From: Panacagrimonas sp965216805
GTDB taxonomy: Bacteria; Pseudomonadota; Gammaproteobacteria; Nevskiales; Nevskiaceae
DNA: 64,000 nucleotides
Direction: 5' to 3'
Assembly: GCF_965216805.1 (NCBI RefSeq)
Contig: NZ_CBDCGN010000003.1
Location: 1,178,001 to 1,242,000 of the forward strand
Position 1 is the first letter of the stretch; the number at the start of each line of letters is the position of its first letter. A program made the position numbers and the translations under genes. Below, one piece after another: positions 1-8,098 of this stretch. The notes under the pieces are model-generated. The model was given only the letters and a program-made list of their open reading frames with translations. It did no database searches and was not told the origin of the DNA.

Positions 1-546
1 GACATCGAGCTGCGCTGCGACTGGAAACTGATCGTGGAAGGCTCGTCCGAGGCCTATCACTTCAAGATCGCGCACCGCGAAACCATCGCGCCGCTGTTCG
101 TCGACAACCTGCAGATCGTCGACGAGGACGGACTGCACCGGCGCATGTTCATCGTCAAGGAAGCGCTGCGCGAACAGCCGGCGCCTGCGCAGCCTGAACC
201 GCGCGCGGTCGGCAACATCCTGTACTACCTGTTTCCCTCGACGATGGTGCTGGTGCAGCCCGACCACGCCCAGGTCACGCGTATCGAGCCCACCGCGCTC
301 GGCCGCACGCAGGTGTTCGACATTGCGCTGATCCCCGCCGCGCCGGGCAACGATCGCGCGCGCAGCCACTGGGATCGCAATGTGCAGCTCTACCGCGACA
401 CCCTGGCCGAAGACTACGCGCAGATGGAAGCGATCCACGCCGGCCTGGAATCCGGCGCCAACCGCGAGCTGCGCTTCGGCCGTTACGAATTCGCGCTCGC
501 CCGCTTTCATGTACAGCTCGACGCGCAACTGGCGACGGGCACGTGA
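1..546 (+). CDS. Rieske-type aromatic ring-hydroxylating dioxygenase, alpha subunit (3' part)
   Basis: Partial gene: the reading frame is already open at base 1 and ends at the TGA of 544-546, leaving 181 C-terminal residues. The part seen is the catalytic (SRPBCC) domain. The stretch EAYHFKIAH near the start fits the E-x2-H-x4-H iron-ligand pattern of the mononuclear Fe(II) site, and EDYAQMEAIHAGL near residue 145 fits the conserved region carrying the third, Asp, ligand and the xxQxGL element. The N-terminal [2Fe-2S] Rieske domain would lie upstream of the window. Members of this family dihydroxylate or demethylate aromatic or steroid-like substrates using electrons from a separate reductase. 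The stop overlaps the GTG start of the PaaX-type regulator, so the two are probably co-transcribed. Substrate cannot be told from this fragment. Confidence 0.85.
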   Translation, partial: DIELRCDWKLIVEGSSEAYHFKIAHRETIAPLFVDNLQIVDEDGLHRRMFIVKEALREQPAPAQPEPRAVGNILYYLFPSTMVLVQPDHAQVTRIEPTALGRTQVFDIALIPAAPGNDRARSHWDRNVQLYRDTLAEDYAQMEAIHAGLESGANRELRFGRYEFALARFHVQLDAQLATGT

Positions 547-1382
547 AGCCCAAGGCGCGCCACCTGATCCTGGACCTGTTGCAGGCGGCGGATGGCGAAG
601 CGCTGTCCGCACGCGATGCCGTGACCGCCTGCGCATTGTTCGGTATCAGCGCCAACAACGCGCGGGTCGCGCTGGCCCGCCTGTCCGCCGACGGCCTGAT
701 CGAGGCCGCCGAGCGCGGCAGCTATGCGCTGAGCGCACGCGCGCACGAACTGGCCGACGACGTCGCCACCTGGCGCACCGCCGAGCAGCGCGTGCGTCCT
801 TGGAGCGGCAGCTGGATCGCGGTGCACTGCGGCGCTCTGGGTCGCAGCGATCGCAAGGCCATGCGCAATCGCGATCGGGCGCTGGGCATGCTCGGCTTTC
901 GCGAATTCGAGCGCGGTCTCTACCTGCGCCCGGACAACATCGAGCGCGATCTCGATGCGGTGCGCAAACGCCTGTACCGGCTGGGCCTGGAACGCGAGGC
1001 CAGCGTGTTTCTGGTCAGTGGCCTGGAACCTGCGCGGGACGCGCGCGTACGCCGGTTGTGGGACGGCCGCGCGTTGAACCGCCAGTACCAGCGGCTGCAG
1101 AAACAACTCGAAACCTGGCTGCGCCAGTGCGACCGTCTCGATCCGCAAACCGCGGCGCGCGAAGTCTTTCTGGTGGGTGGACAGGCGATCCGCCAGATCG
1201 TCTACGACCCCTGGTTGCCCGACCCGCTGGTCGACGCGCAGGCACGCCGCGCCTGCGTCGACACCGTGCGCCGCTTCGATCGCGTCGGCCACCAGCTCTG
1301 GCGACGCTTGTACGAAACCACCACCGGCGCGCCGGGGCCCTGGGCAGGGGCCGCGCGCATGGCTGACACGCTGAACGCCTGA
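543..1382 (+). CDS. PaaX family transcriptional regulator
   Basis: 279 residues starting at a GTG that overlaps the stop of the upstream Rieske gene (GTGA), which decides the start. Residues about 1-70 form a winged helix with the phrase ISANNARVALARLSADGL, typical of the PaaX N-terminal domain. The C-terminal third contains a DPWLPDPLVD stretch matching the PaaX C-terminal domain (LPxxLLP-like). PaaX proteins are repressors that respond to aryl-CoA or related acids, for example phenylacetyl-CoA. Here the partner is an oxygenase, so a role in controlling this catabolic block is likely, but the ligand is unknown. A PaaX-family repressor is clear; orthology to PaaX itself is not. Confidence 0.85.
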   Translation: MKPKARHLILDLLQAADGEALSARDAVTACALFGISANNARVALARLSADGLIEAAERGSYALSARAHELADDVATWRTAEQRVRPWSGSWIAVHCGALGRSDRKAMRNRDRALGMLGFREFERGLYLRPDNIERDLDAVRKRLYRLGLEREASVFLVSGLEPARDARVRRLWDGRALNRQYQRLQKQLETWLRQCDRLDPQTAAREVFLVGGQAIRQIVYDPWLPDPLVDAQARRACVDTVRRFDRVGHQLWRRLYETTTGAPGPWAGAARMADTLNA

Positions 1383-1392
1383 GAACTCCGCC

Positions 1393-2349
1393 ATGACCGA
1401 AACTCTGCGATTGACCCGAACGCTGACGCGCGAAGAAATCCAGTCCTGCACGCAGCGTTCAGACCTGATCGGCGGCTGGGCGCTGTTGTCGGTGTGGATC
1501 GGCATCGCGGCGATCTTTGCCGTGCTCGCGCTGTGGCCGAATCCGCTGACCTTCGTGCTGGCGGTGATCCTGCTGGGCGGGCGTCAGCTGGCGCTGGCGA
1601 TCCTGGCGCACGAGGCCGCGCATCGCACCCTGTTCGCCACGCGCGCCCTCAACGACACCGTGGCGGACTGGTTTGCGGCGCGATTCATCTGGAACGATGT
1701 GGCGCGCTATCGCGAACACCACATGCGCCATCACGCGCACACCGGTCTGCCCGCCGACCCGGATCTGAGCCTGGTGCGGCCGTTTCCCACCACGCGCCGA
1801 TCTCTGATCAAGAAATTCTGGCGCGACCTCAGCGGCCAGACCGGCCTGCGCCGCATGGGTGCGCAGCTGCTGATGGACACCGGCGTGTTCAAGTACACCG
1901 TGGCCGCCGAGGTGGAGCGCATCCCGCGCGGTGATCGCCGCTGGAACGATTACGGGTGCACCGGTCTGCGCAATCTGGGGCCGATGGCGCTGGCCCAGCT
2001 CGCGCTGGTCGCGCTGCTGGCCGCGTTCGGCCAGGCCTGGATGTACAGCGCCTGGGCGCTGGCCTGGCTGACCACCTTCAGCCTCTACATCCGTATCCGC
2101 TCGATGGCCGAGCATGCCTGCACCGAGCCGGTCGCCGACGCCCTGCGCAACACCCGCAGCACTCGCGCGGGCTGGCTGGCACGAATGACGGTGGCGCCGT
2201 TTCACGTCAACTTTCATCGCGAGCATCACCTGCTGGCGTCGGTGCCCTGGCAGCACCTGCCGCAGTTGCACCGCCTGCTGCGCCAGCGCGAACTGGTGGA
2301 GGCGCCACCGGGCTATGCCGACGTGCTGCGCACTGTCGGCGGTCGCTAG
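1393..2349 (+). CDS. membrane fatty acid desaturase family protein
   Basis: 318 residues, 10 bp after the PaaX-type gene and probably in the same transcript. It has the three histidine boxes of membrane di-iron desaturases and hydroxylases: HEAAH near residue 74, EHHMRHH near residue 113, and HREHH near residue 276. Hydrophobic stretches near residues 30-70 and 195-235 fit the expected membrane-spanning helices. Such enzymes insert a double bond or hydroxyl into an acyl chain or related lipid in the inner membrane, using O2 and ferredoxin or cytochrome b5-like electrons. The position behind a Rieske oxygenase and a PaaX regulator suggests a catabolic rather than housekeeping role. Substrate unknown. 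Confidence 0.85.
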   Translation: MTETLRLTRTLTREEIQSCTQRSDLIGGWALLSVWIGIAAIFAVLALWPNPLTFVLAVILLGGRQLALAILAHEAAHRTLFATRALNDTVADWFAARFIWNDVARYREHHMRHHAHTGLPADPDLSLVRPFPTTRRSLIKKFWRDLSGQTGLRRMGAQLLMDTGVFKYTVAAEVERIPRGDRRWNDYGCTGLRNLGPMALAQLALVALLAAFGQAWMYSAWALAWLTTFSLYIRIRSMAEHACTEPVADALRNTRSTRAGWLARMTVAPFHVNFHREHHLLASVPWQHLPQLHRLLRQRELVEAPPGYADVLRTVGGR

Positions 2350-2464
2350 AGCTTGAACCGGGGGCTGAACGCAGTGCCGAGGACTCGAGGGTTTGGTTGC
2401 TTTGGACCGGTCCGGAATCGACGGAATTTCGCAGCAACCTGTCGAGAATTCCATAAATAAATGG

Positions 2465-2615
2465 CGAGGCGCCCCCTCTCCCTCTGGGAGAGGGGCAGGG
2501 GTGGGGGGCCGCGCGGAGCGCGGCTGGCGGCGCCTGGCGCGCAGCGAAGCTCGGCTTCGCCTCGCGCCCTCACCCGGCGCTCCGCGCCGACCTCCCCCGA
2601 AGGGAGAGGTGAGCA
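2465..2615. repeat. REP-like palindromic repeat element
   Basis: The left end carries a perfect 10-bp hairpin, CCCCTCTCCC-tct-GGGAGAGGGG (2473-2495). The right end carries the related CCTCCCCCGAAGGGAGAGG in opposite orientation (about 2591-2609), so the element is a loose inverted repeat of about 150 bp with a G/C-rich middle. It fills part of the 436-bp gap between the desaturase and the monooxygenase genes. Similar elements are widespread in proteobacterial genomes; no coding function is seen. Confidence 0.6.
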
Positions 2616-2706
2616 AGGCATCAATCATTTGCGTAAGCCTCAACAGGGCGATCGGTGGCAGCCGTTGTTGGCCTCCCGCGTGATCGCCCGCAGACCCGGG
2701 CACCGT

Positions 2707-2730
2707 CATATACGGATTGACCCGTGTATG
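2707..2730. promoter_or_regulatory. imperfect inverted repeat upstream of the flavin monooxygenase gene
   Basis: CATATACGG-attgac-CCGTGTATG lies about 55-80 bp before the monooxygenase start. The arms match except for one extra base. It is a plausible operator in the stretch without genes, but no regulator can be assigned and no clear -10/-35 pair is seen. Confidence 0.3.
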
Positions 2731-2785
2731 GCGAGCGCGCCAAGCGTGGCACCCTTGGTGTCGAAGCTCCCGAAAGAGACGCACC

Positions 2786-4255
2786 ATGAAACAGCACCCC
2801 GAATCGGCTCCCATCGTCATCGTCGGTGCCGGCGTCAGCGGCATCGCCACCGCCATCCGTCTGCGCGAACTCGGCATCGAGGACTTCGTGATCCTGGAAC
2901 GCGCCAGCGGGCCCGGCGGCACCTGGCACAACTACCGCTATCCGGGCCTGTCCTGCGACATCCCCTCGCACCTGTACTGCTTCAGCTTCGAGCAGAAGTC
3001 GGACTGGACCCGCACCCACGCCGGCCAGGAGGAGATTCGCGAATACCTTGCGCACTGCGTGGACAAGTACGGCATCGGCCCGCACATCCGCTACGACGTC
3101 GAAGTGGTCGGCGCGCGATGGGACGACGCTGCTCGCCAGTGGTGTCTGGATCTGGCCGACGGCCAGCGCCTGCACGCCGGGGTCTTCGTCAGTGCCATCG
3201 GCATGTTCAACGAGATCCAGCGGCCCGACATCGAAGGGCTGGATGACTTCGGCGGCCAGACCCTGCACAGCGCGCGCTGGCCGGATCACGTGGACCTGCG
3301 CGGCAAGCGCGTGGCGGTGATCGGCACCGCGGCCAGCGCCGTACAGATGATTCCGGAACTGGCCAAGCAGGCGGCGCGTCTGCTGGTCTATCAGCGCACC
3401 GCGAACTGGGTCTTCCCCAAGGAGGACCGCATGTTCTCCACCGGCGAACTCGAACGCTTCCGCCAGGACCCTCAGGCCGGCCTCAAGCTGCGCCAGGAAC
3501 TGCACGACTTCTTCGAGCTGTTTCTGCCGTTCGACAATGCCGATCTGATGCAGATGGTGGCTGACAAGGCGCGCGCCAATCTCGACAACGTGGTGGACCC
3601 CGTGCTGCGCGCAAAGATGCTGCCGAACGTGCCGGTGTGTTCGCAGCGGCCCTTGTTCTCGGACGATTACTACCCGACCTTCAACCGCCCCAACGTGGAG
3701 TTGGTGACTGCGGGCATCGAGCGGATCACTGCCGCGGGCATCCGCACTGACGATGGCATGGAACGGCCCATCGACGTGCTGGTGCTGGCCACCGGCTATG
3801 CCGCCAACAAGTTCCTGTCGGTGATCGAGGTTTGCGGGCGCGACGGTTTGCGGCTGGCCGATGCCTGGCGCGAGGGCGCGCAGGCTTACCTGGGCATGAC
3901 CACCAGCGGCTTTCCCAATCTGTTCATGCTCTACGGCCCCAACACCAACAACGGTTCGATCATCTACATGCTCGAACAGCAGGCCGCCTACATCGCCAAC
4001 AAGATCGCCTGGATGCGCGAGCACGACATCGAGTGGATCGACGTGCGCCGCGAGGCGATGGACCGCTACAACGAAGAACTCCAGCGCGATCTGGACGCAG
4101 TGGAAGTCTGGCGCACCCCCGCCACCCGCTACTATCGCGCCGCCTCGGGGCGCATCGTCACCCAGTGGCCGCACAACATGGGCGCCTACCAGGCACGCAC
4201 GCGCAAGCCGGATCTGGAGGCCTTCGAGATCGCGCCGGCGAACGCCGTCGCCTGA
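2786..4255 (+). CDS. flavin-containing (Baeyer-Villiger type) monooxygenase
   Basis: 489 residues from the ATG at 2786, which follows a GAAAGAGA ribosome-binding site; a longer frame starting at 2717 adds residues with no family resemblance. GAGVSG at residues 14-19 is the FAD-binding Rossmann motif, GTAASA near residue 180 the NADPH-binding one, and FGGQTLHSARW at residues 155-165 is an exact F-x-G-x3-H-x3-W Baeyer-Villiger monooxygenase fingerprint. The GGTW(H) element follows the first Rossmann fold. Such enzymes insert oxygen next to a ketone, giving an ester or lactone, in the cytoplasm. Together with the P450, alcohol dehydrogenase and acyl-CoA ligase nearby it suggests breakdown of a cyclic or long-chain ketone. 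Actual substrate not determinable. Confidence 0.88.
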   Translation: MKQHPESAPIVIVGAGVSGIATAIRLRELGIEDFVILERASGPGGTWHNYRYPGLSCDIPSHLYCFSFEQKSDWTRTHAGQEEIREYLAHCVDKYGIGPHIRYDVEVVGARWDDAARQWCLDLADGQRLHAGVFVSAIGMFNEIQRPDIEGLDDFGGQTLHSARWPDHVDLRGKRVAVIGTAASAVQMIPELAKQAARLLVYQRTANWVFPKEDRMFSTGELERFRQDPQAGLKLRQELHDFFELFLPFDNADLMQMVADKARANLDNVVDPVLRAKMLPNVPVCSQRPLFSDDYYPTFNRPNVELVTAGIERITAAGIRTDDGMERPIDVLVLATGYAANKFLSVIEVCGRDGLRLADAWREGAQAYLGMTTSGFPNLFMLYGPNTNNGSIIYMLEQQAAYIANKIAWMREHDIEWIDVRREAMDRYNEELQRDLDAVEVWRTPATRYYRAASGRIVTQWPHNMGAYQARTRKPDLEAFEIAPANAVA

Positions 4256-4466
4256 ACCGTGGTCTGACACGTCGCCGGACGAACGCTGGGGATCGCGGCG
4301 CGTACCGCCAGCGATCCATGCCGCGCAGTCGACTGGCCGGCGCAGCCGCGTGATGCGGCCGGGGCCGCAGGTCATCGGTTCGTTGTACCTCCAGGTTCGT
4401 GCGCGGTCCTGCGCGTCTCAGCTGCACCCGCCATCAATCCGCCTACCGTTGCTCCAGACCATCCCC

Positions 4467-5642
4467 ATGCCCATCCGTAATGCGCCTTCGCAGATTCCCA
4501 CCACCTTGCGTTTCATGGGCTCGCGCCTGGCCCACCGCATGCGCGGAGGCGGTCACGTGCCGGTGCCCGACTTTCGCGGACGAGTCGAACTGGCGGTGCA
4601 AGCCCTGGGCGACGAAGCGGTCCTGCGTTGCGACTGGATCACCGTGCAGCCCGGCGCCGAACCCTGGCTGGATACCGGTCTGAGCCTGCCCGCCGGTCAG
4701 GCCGTGAGCCTGATCGCCGACGGCATGGTCTACGCCTCGCGGCCGCTGGACGTCGGCTTCGAGGCCAAGATGGGTCTCTGGTATCGCGTGGGCGATTCCG
4801 AACTGGCCAAGATCGTCGGCAACGCCAGCACCTTTTATTCGGGCAAGGGTGGCGCGCTGCATCTCACCGCCAAGCCGCCGGGCGAGTTCGCGGATCGTCT
4901 GGGCGCATTCGAGCCTGCGTATCCGCGCAAGCCGCTGAGCGGTGCCTTCACGGTCGCGGTCATCCAGTGGCGTGGCGATGCCGTGGCCGCGCTGCAGGTC
5001 GCCGCGAAACTGGAACCCGAACTGTTCGAGCCGGCCCTGCAGCGTCTGCAAACGCCGGTCGCACCGCCGCCGGGCTGGCATTACCTGTGGCGCCTGGGGC
5101 AGGGCGAAATCTTCACCCCGCAAGCCGATGATGCGTCCGCGCTGTGCTGCCACACGCGCTCGGACGTCGGCATCCTGCAGTTTCCGGTGGACCGTCCGCT
5201 CACCCGCGACAGCTTCGTGTCCTGGTCCTGGTGCGTGGAACAACTGCCCTCGACGCTGCCCGAACACATCGAGCCCACCCACGATTACCTGTCGTTGGCG
5301 GTGGAGTTCGACAACGGCCTGGACCTGACCTGGATGTGGAGTGCCTCGCTACCGGTGGACACCATTTTCCAATGCCCGCTGGCGTGGTGGAACGAGCGCG
5401 AGACCCACTGGGTGGTGCGCAGCGGCACCGAGCAACTCGGCCAATGGCTGGACGAACGCCGCAACCTGCAGGACGACTACCGCAAAGCCATCGGCGACGA
5501 CCTGCCCAAGCGCGTCGTCGCCGTGTGGCTGATCGCCAACACCGTGTTCCAGCGCGGCGAGGGCAAGTGCGAGTACCGCAACATCCTGCTGCAGGACGCC
5601 AGCGGCAGCGAGCGCATCGTCGGCGCAAACCGCAGCGCCTGA
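4467..5642 (+). CDS. DUF3047-like protein of unknown function
   Basis: 391 residues from the ATG at 4467; the frame is open further upstream to 4350, but those extra residues look like untranslated sequence. The C-terminal half (about residues 250-375) has the arrangement I associate with DUF3047: SWSWCVEQLP, then a long hydrophobic/aromatic strand region, then VAVWLIANTVFQRGEGKCEYRNI. The N-terminal half has regular beta-strand patterning and may be a second domain (LecA/PA-IL-like jelly rolls are one possibility, not established). No signal peptide or membrane segment. It stands alone between the monooxygenase and the TetR gene, in the same direction. Function unknown. Confidence 0.6.
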   Translation: MPIRNAPSQIPTTLRFMGSRLAHRMRGGGHVPVPDFRGRVELAVQALGDEAVLRCDWITVQPGAEPWLDTGLSLPAGQAVSLIADGMVYASRPLDVGFEAKMGLWYRVGDSELAKIVGNASTFYSGKGGALHLTAKPPGEFADRLGAFEPAYPRKPLSGAFTVAVIQWRGDAVAALQVAAKLEPELFEPALQRLQTPVAPPPGWHYLWRLGQGEIFTPQADDASALCCHTRSDVGILQFPVDRPLTRDSFVSWSWCVEQLPSTLPEHIEPTHDYLSLAVEFDNGLDLTWMWSASLPVDTIFQCPLAWWNERETHWVVRSGTEQLGQWLDERRNLQDDYRKAIGDDLPKRVVAVWLIANTVFQRGEGKCEYRNILLQDASGSERIVGANRSA

Positions 5643-5663
5643 GACTCTCGTAAGCAGTCGTGG

Positions 5664-5680
5664 CCCGGGTGCAACCCGGG
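5664..5680. repeat. CCCGGGT-gca-ACCCGGG palindromic repeat (intergenic copy)
   Basis: A perfect 7-bp-arm palindrome 21 bp after the DUF3047-like stop. The same palindrome recurs at 5865-5881 and, with gaa as loop, at 5928-5944, both inside the N-terminal coding part of the next gene. It may act as a transcript-end hairpin but has no T-tract. Confidence 0.6.
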
Positions 5681-5716
5681 ATGCCCCCGGCCCACAACAT
5701 CCGACAGTCTGCATTC

Positions 5717-5730
5717 CTACCCTCGGGTAG
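5717..5730. promoter_or_regulatory. operator-like palindrome CTAC-N6-GTAG upstream of the TetR gene
   Basis: CTACCCTCGGGTAG, followed by AAT, lies 44 bp before the likely start of the TetR gene; its right arm overlaps a TAGAAT that could be a -10 box. The same layout, CTACTGGTGAGTAG followed by AAT, occurs at 20257-20270 in front of the split acyl-CoA ligase gene. Shared spacing and the shared AAT suggest one regulator, perhaps this TetR protein itself. Inference. Confidence 0.45.
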
Positions 5731-5773
5731 AATTTGATCCGGGGTGCGTCCAGCACCCGAATCCGGAATCCGC

Positions 5774-6649
5774 ATGCCTGCTTCACGTTCCGGCGCCGCC
5801 TCCCGGCGCCGCTCCCCTGCTGTATCCGCCGCGCCGCCGCCGAAGAAGGCGCCAGCCGCGGTAGCCCGGGTGCAACCCGGGTCATCGTCTGCCGCATCGT
5901 CGCCGAAGAAGTCGCCACCCCCCGTAGCCCGGGTGAAACCCGGGTCATCCTCTACGACGCCGTCACCCAAGAAGCTGTCGCCGCCGCCCGGCAATCGCGG
6001 CAGCACCAAGACCGCTGCCGACGCCCCCAATTCGATGCGCGAACAGGTCAAGGCCTTCAAGCGCGAACAGATCCTGGAAGTGGCCACCGAGTTGTTCTAC
6101 GAGCAGGGCTACCAGCGCACCTCGCTCGACGCCGTGGCACAGCGCCTGGGCGTGACCAAGCCCTTCATCTACTACCACTTCCAGGACAAGGCCGAACTGC
6201 TGTTCGAGATCAGCCGGCGCGGCATCACCCGCGGCAACGACGTGCTGCGTGCCGCGCTGGCCGCACCCGGCCCGGTCGCCCCGCGCCTGCATACAGCCGT
6301 TTGCGAGATCGTACGCACCATCATCCAGGCGCAGCGCTACACCGCTATCTTTTTCCGCGAGCAGAAGAACTTCGACGCGCGCATCCGAGCCCCGCTGGAA
6401 AAAATGCACCGCGAATTCGACGATCTGCTCGCCCGCCTGCTGGAACAGGGCGTGACCAGCGGCGAATTCCACATCACCGACGTGCGCCTGTGCTCGCTGG
6501 CCATCGGCGGCATGCTCAACTGGGCCTACACCTGGTATCGGCAATCAGGCCGGCTGTCGGTGGATGAACTGGCGCAGGGGATGGGAGAGCTGGTTTTGCA
6601 GGCGGTGGGGGTGGCAGCGCAAAGGGGCGATGCGTCCAGCTACCACTAG
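5774..6649 (+). CDS. TetR/AcrR family transcriptional regulator with repeat-built basic N-terminal tail
   Basis: 291 residues from the ATG at 5774. A GTG at 5744 is also in frame, and the ATG at 6035 would give a 204-residue protein of normal TetR length. The TetR DNA-binding domain starts around MREQVKAFKREQILEVA and contains the helix-turn-helix YQRTSLDAVAQRLGVTKPFIYYHF. The preceding 87 residues are Pro/Ala/Ser/Lys-rich and include an imperfect 63-bp tandem repeat giving ARVQPGSSS..SPKK and ARVKPGSSS..SPKK. The palindrome inside it also occurs outside genes, so the tail appears to be repeat DNA captured in frame. TetR proteins of this kind often control acyl-CoA metabolism. The CTAC-N6-GTAG motif upstream suggests autoregulation. 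Which start is used is open. Confidence 0.8.
   Translation: MPASRSGAASRRRSPAVSAAPPPKKAPAAVARVQPGSSSAASSPKKSPPPVARVKPGSSSTTPSPKKLSPPPGNRGSTKTAADAPNSMREQVKAFKREQILEVATELFYEQGYQRTSLDAVAQRLGVTKPFIYYHFQDKAELLFEISRRGITRGNDVLRAALAAPGPVAPRLHTAVCEIVRTIIQAQRYTAIFFREQKNFDARIRAPLEKMHREFDDLLARLLEQGVTSGEFHITDVRLCSLAIGGMLNWAYTWYRQSGRLSVDELAQGMGELVLQAVGVAAQRGDASSYH
5865..5990 (+). repeat. 63-bp imperfect tandem repeat inside the TetR gene
   Basis: Two copies of a 63-bp unit, each starting with a CCCGGGT-n3-ACCCGGG palindrome (5865-5881 and 5928-5944) and continuing through TCATC..C to an AAGAAG-containing SPKK codon run. The period is a multiple of three, so the reading frame is kept. Confidence 0.7.
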
Positions 6650-6724
6650 GTGATGGGGGATGGCTCGGAATTGCCGCAAGCGGGCACTCGCGACGCACCG
6701 TTCATAGTCAGTCATCAATCGGAA

Positions 6725-7559
6725 TCAGATCGACGGTCCCAATTTGGACTGCAAGGGGCCCCACTGGTCTGGCTCGTACCATCCCATTGCGGCCGTTCGC
6801 AATAGAATCGACCCTGGAGATATGCCATCCGGCAATGTCAGACCAAGAAGCATGAAGATCACCCGCTCCAGCAGTATCGCGAGGTGCCACTCGGCTACTG
6901 CCAGAACATCCGACGAGACGGAAGTGCGGCTCCCATGAGCAAGCGCATTGCGGATTTCTCTCAGCCCGCGCCTCCTATCCGATCCGAGAATCGGCCATAG
7001 ATCCCTGCAGTAGCTAGCCATCATCGGGTACGCGCGAACGAAGGCTTGGAGCTTGTCTCGAATGCCGGGTCGATTCGCGACGTCGATGAGGCCCTTTAGC
7101 CGCGCCGAGATCTCCAAAGCGTTCTCGCCTCCTTGGTCGGCAACGGCTTTCCGTAACTGTTCAAGATGTCCAGTCAGCGCTTTAGTCGTGAAATGTGGGT
7201 TCTGTGGCGTCTGGTTCTGCTTCCATGCGACCTCAACCGCTCTTTCCAGTGCGGAGTACATGAACAGGAAGCGATCCGCAGCCCTCGACTTGCTATGAGG
7301 ATTGACTGCCACCGAAAGATGGCGCACCAAAGATCGGGTCTTACTGTCGGCTTTTCTATATGCATCCACCAGGCTCGTGGCGCATTCGACGAATTCGTGA
7401 GGCCGCGCGACAAAGTCACCGCGGTCATCGCGCGCACACGGCGTCACCTTCGGCTCAAGGGGAGCGATCCACGTAGACACAGTTTCACCATCAGTGAGCG
7501 TCCAGCCGTGCAATGACACGGCTTGCCGAAACAGAACCGACAAGGCCTCGAGCGAAGTC
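6725..7559 (-). pseudogene. ApeA-like HEPN protein, C-terminal part (split by IS copy 1)
   Basis: C-terminal 3'-half of a gene broken by the insertion sequence at 7560-9213. Joining it to the 5' part at 9214-9820 and counting the 5-bp target duplication AAGTC once gives an open frame of 1437 bp, 478 codons, across the junction (QFKT-SLEALSVLF). This half holds the probable HEPN domain: a helical region with RFLFMYSALERAVEVAWK, and near its end REIRNALAHG, which contains the R-N-x3-H nuclease motif of HEPN RNases. The two-part layout resembles ApeA, an abortive-infection phage-defence protein. Base composition is clearly less GC-rich than the neighbours, a sign of transfer. A 272-codon remnant frame could still be translated from an internal start, but its upstream signals are IS DNA. 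Confidence 0.65.
7555..7559. other. target-site duplication AAGTC, left of IS copy 1
   Basis: AAGTC immediately before the first IS base; the same five bases stand at 9214-9218 immediately after the IS. This fixes the ends of the element and shows a simple insertion into the HEPN gene. Confidence 0.8.
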
Positions 7560-7624
7560 CCCCCGCGTCAGAATAGTTGCCGCCTTGATAGGACCATCCC
7601 TGGGGGCGTCAATGAAGGTAGAAC

Positions 7625-8098
7625 GTGGCTCGATACGGACAAGGATTCAAGGACCGCGCGGTAGCGCGGCTGTTGCCGCCTGAAAGCGCGGCGGTGGAAG
7701 ACGTGGCGTTAGCAGTGGGAGTGGGTGCCCAGACCTTGCAGCGTTGGCGAGAGCAGACGCAGTCCGGGCCGGTGAAGGCTCGGACGTGGACCGCGGGATC
7801 GCGTCTGGAGGCGGTGATTGCAACAGCACCGATGGCCGAAGCGGATCGGAGTGTGTGGTGCCGGGAACAGGGTGTATTTCCGACGGAGTTGGAGAAGTGG
7901 CGGGCCAGCGCAACGGCCGCACTGGCGGAACCCGAAGAAGCCCGTGCCAGTCCGCAGGCGACGCGACAGGACCGCAAGCGCATCAAGGAGCTGGAGCGCG
8001 ACCTGCTGCGCAAGGACCGGGCGCTGGCGGAGACGGCGGCTCTGCTGGTCCTTTCAAAAAAACTCGCGGCGATCTTCAACAAGGCAGAGGACGAATGA
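7625..8098 (+). CDS. IS3-like transposase OrfA (copy 1)
   Basis: 157 residues from a GTG. The N-terminal half contains a helix-turn-helix (VEDVALAVGVGAQTLQRWRE) that would bind the IS ends; the C-terminal part is a charged helix (RKRIKELERDLLRKDRALAETAALL) of the leucine-zipper type that lets OrfA multimerise. Near its end the codons TCA AAA AAA CTC contain the heptamer A-AAA-AAA, in the right phase for -1 ribosomal frameshifting. Slippage there would enter the orfB frame, which is open through this point, to make the OrfAB transposase. Stop overlaps the orfB start (ATGA). Confidence 0.88.
   Translation: MARYGQGFKDRAVARLLPPESAAVEDVALAVGVGAQTLQRWREQTQSGPVKARTWTAGSRLEAVIATAPMAEADRSVWCREQGVFPTELEKWRASATAALAEPEEARASPQATRQDRKRIKELERDLLRKDRALAETAALLVLSKKLAAIFNKAEDE
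8056..8062 (+). other. A7 slippery site for -1 frameshift in IS copy 1
   Basis: Seven A residues read as TCA AAA AAA CTC in the orfA frame. This fits the X-XXY-YYZ pattern, and the -1 frame is open from well upstream to the orfB stop. The second IS copy has the same run at 18833-18839. Confidence 0.65.

Noticed and set aside
2621..4375. 584-codon open frame on the minus strand
   Set aside because: Antisense shadow of the flavin monooxygenase gene at 2786-4255, whose plus-strand product has exact FAD and fingerprint motifs.
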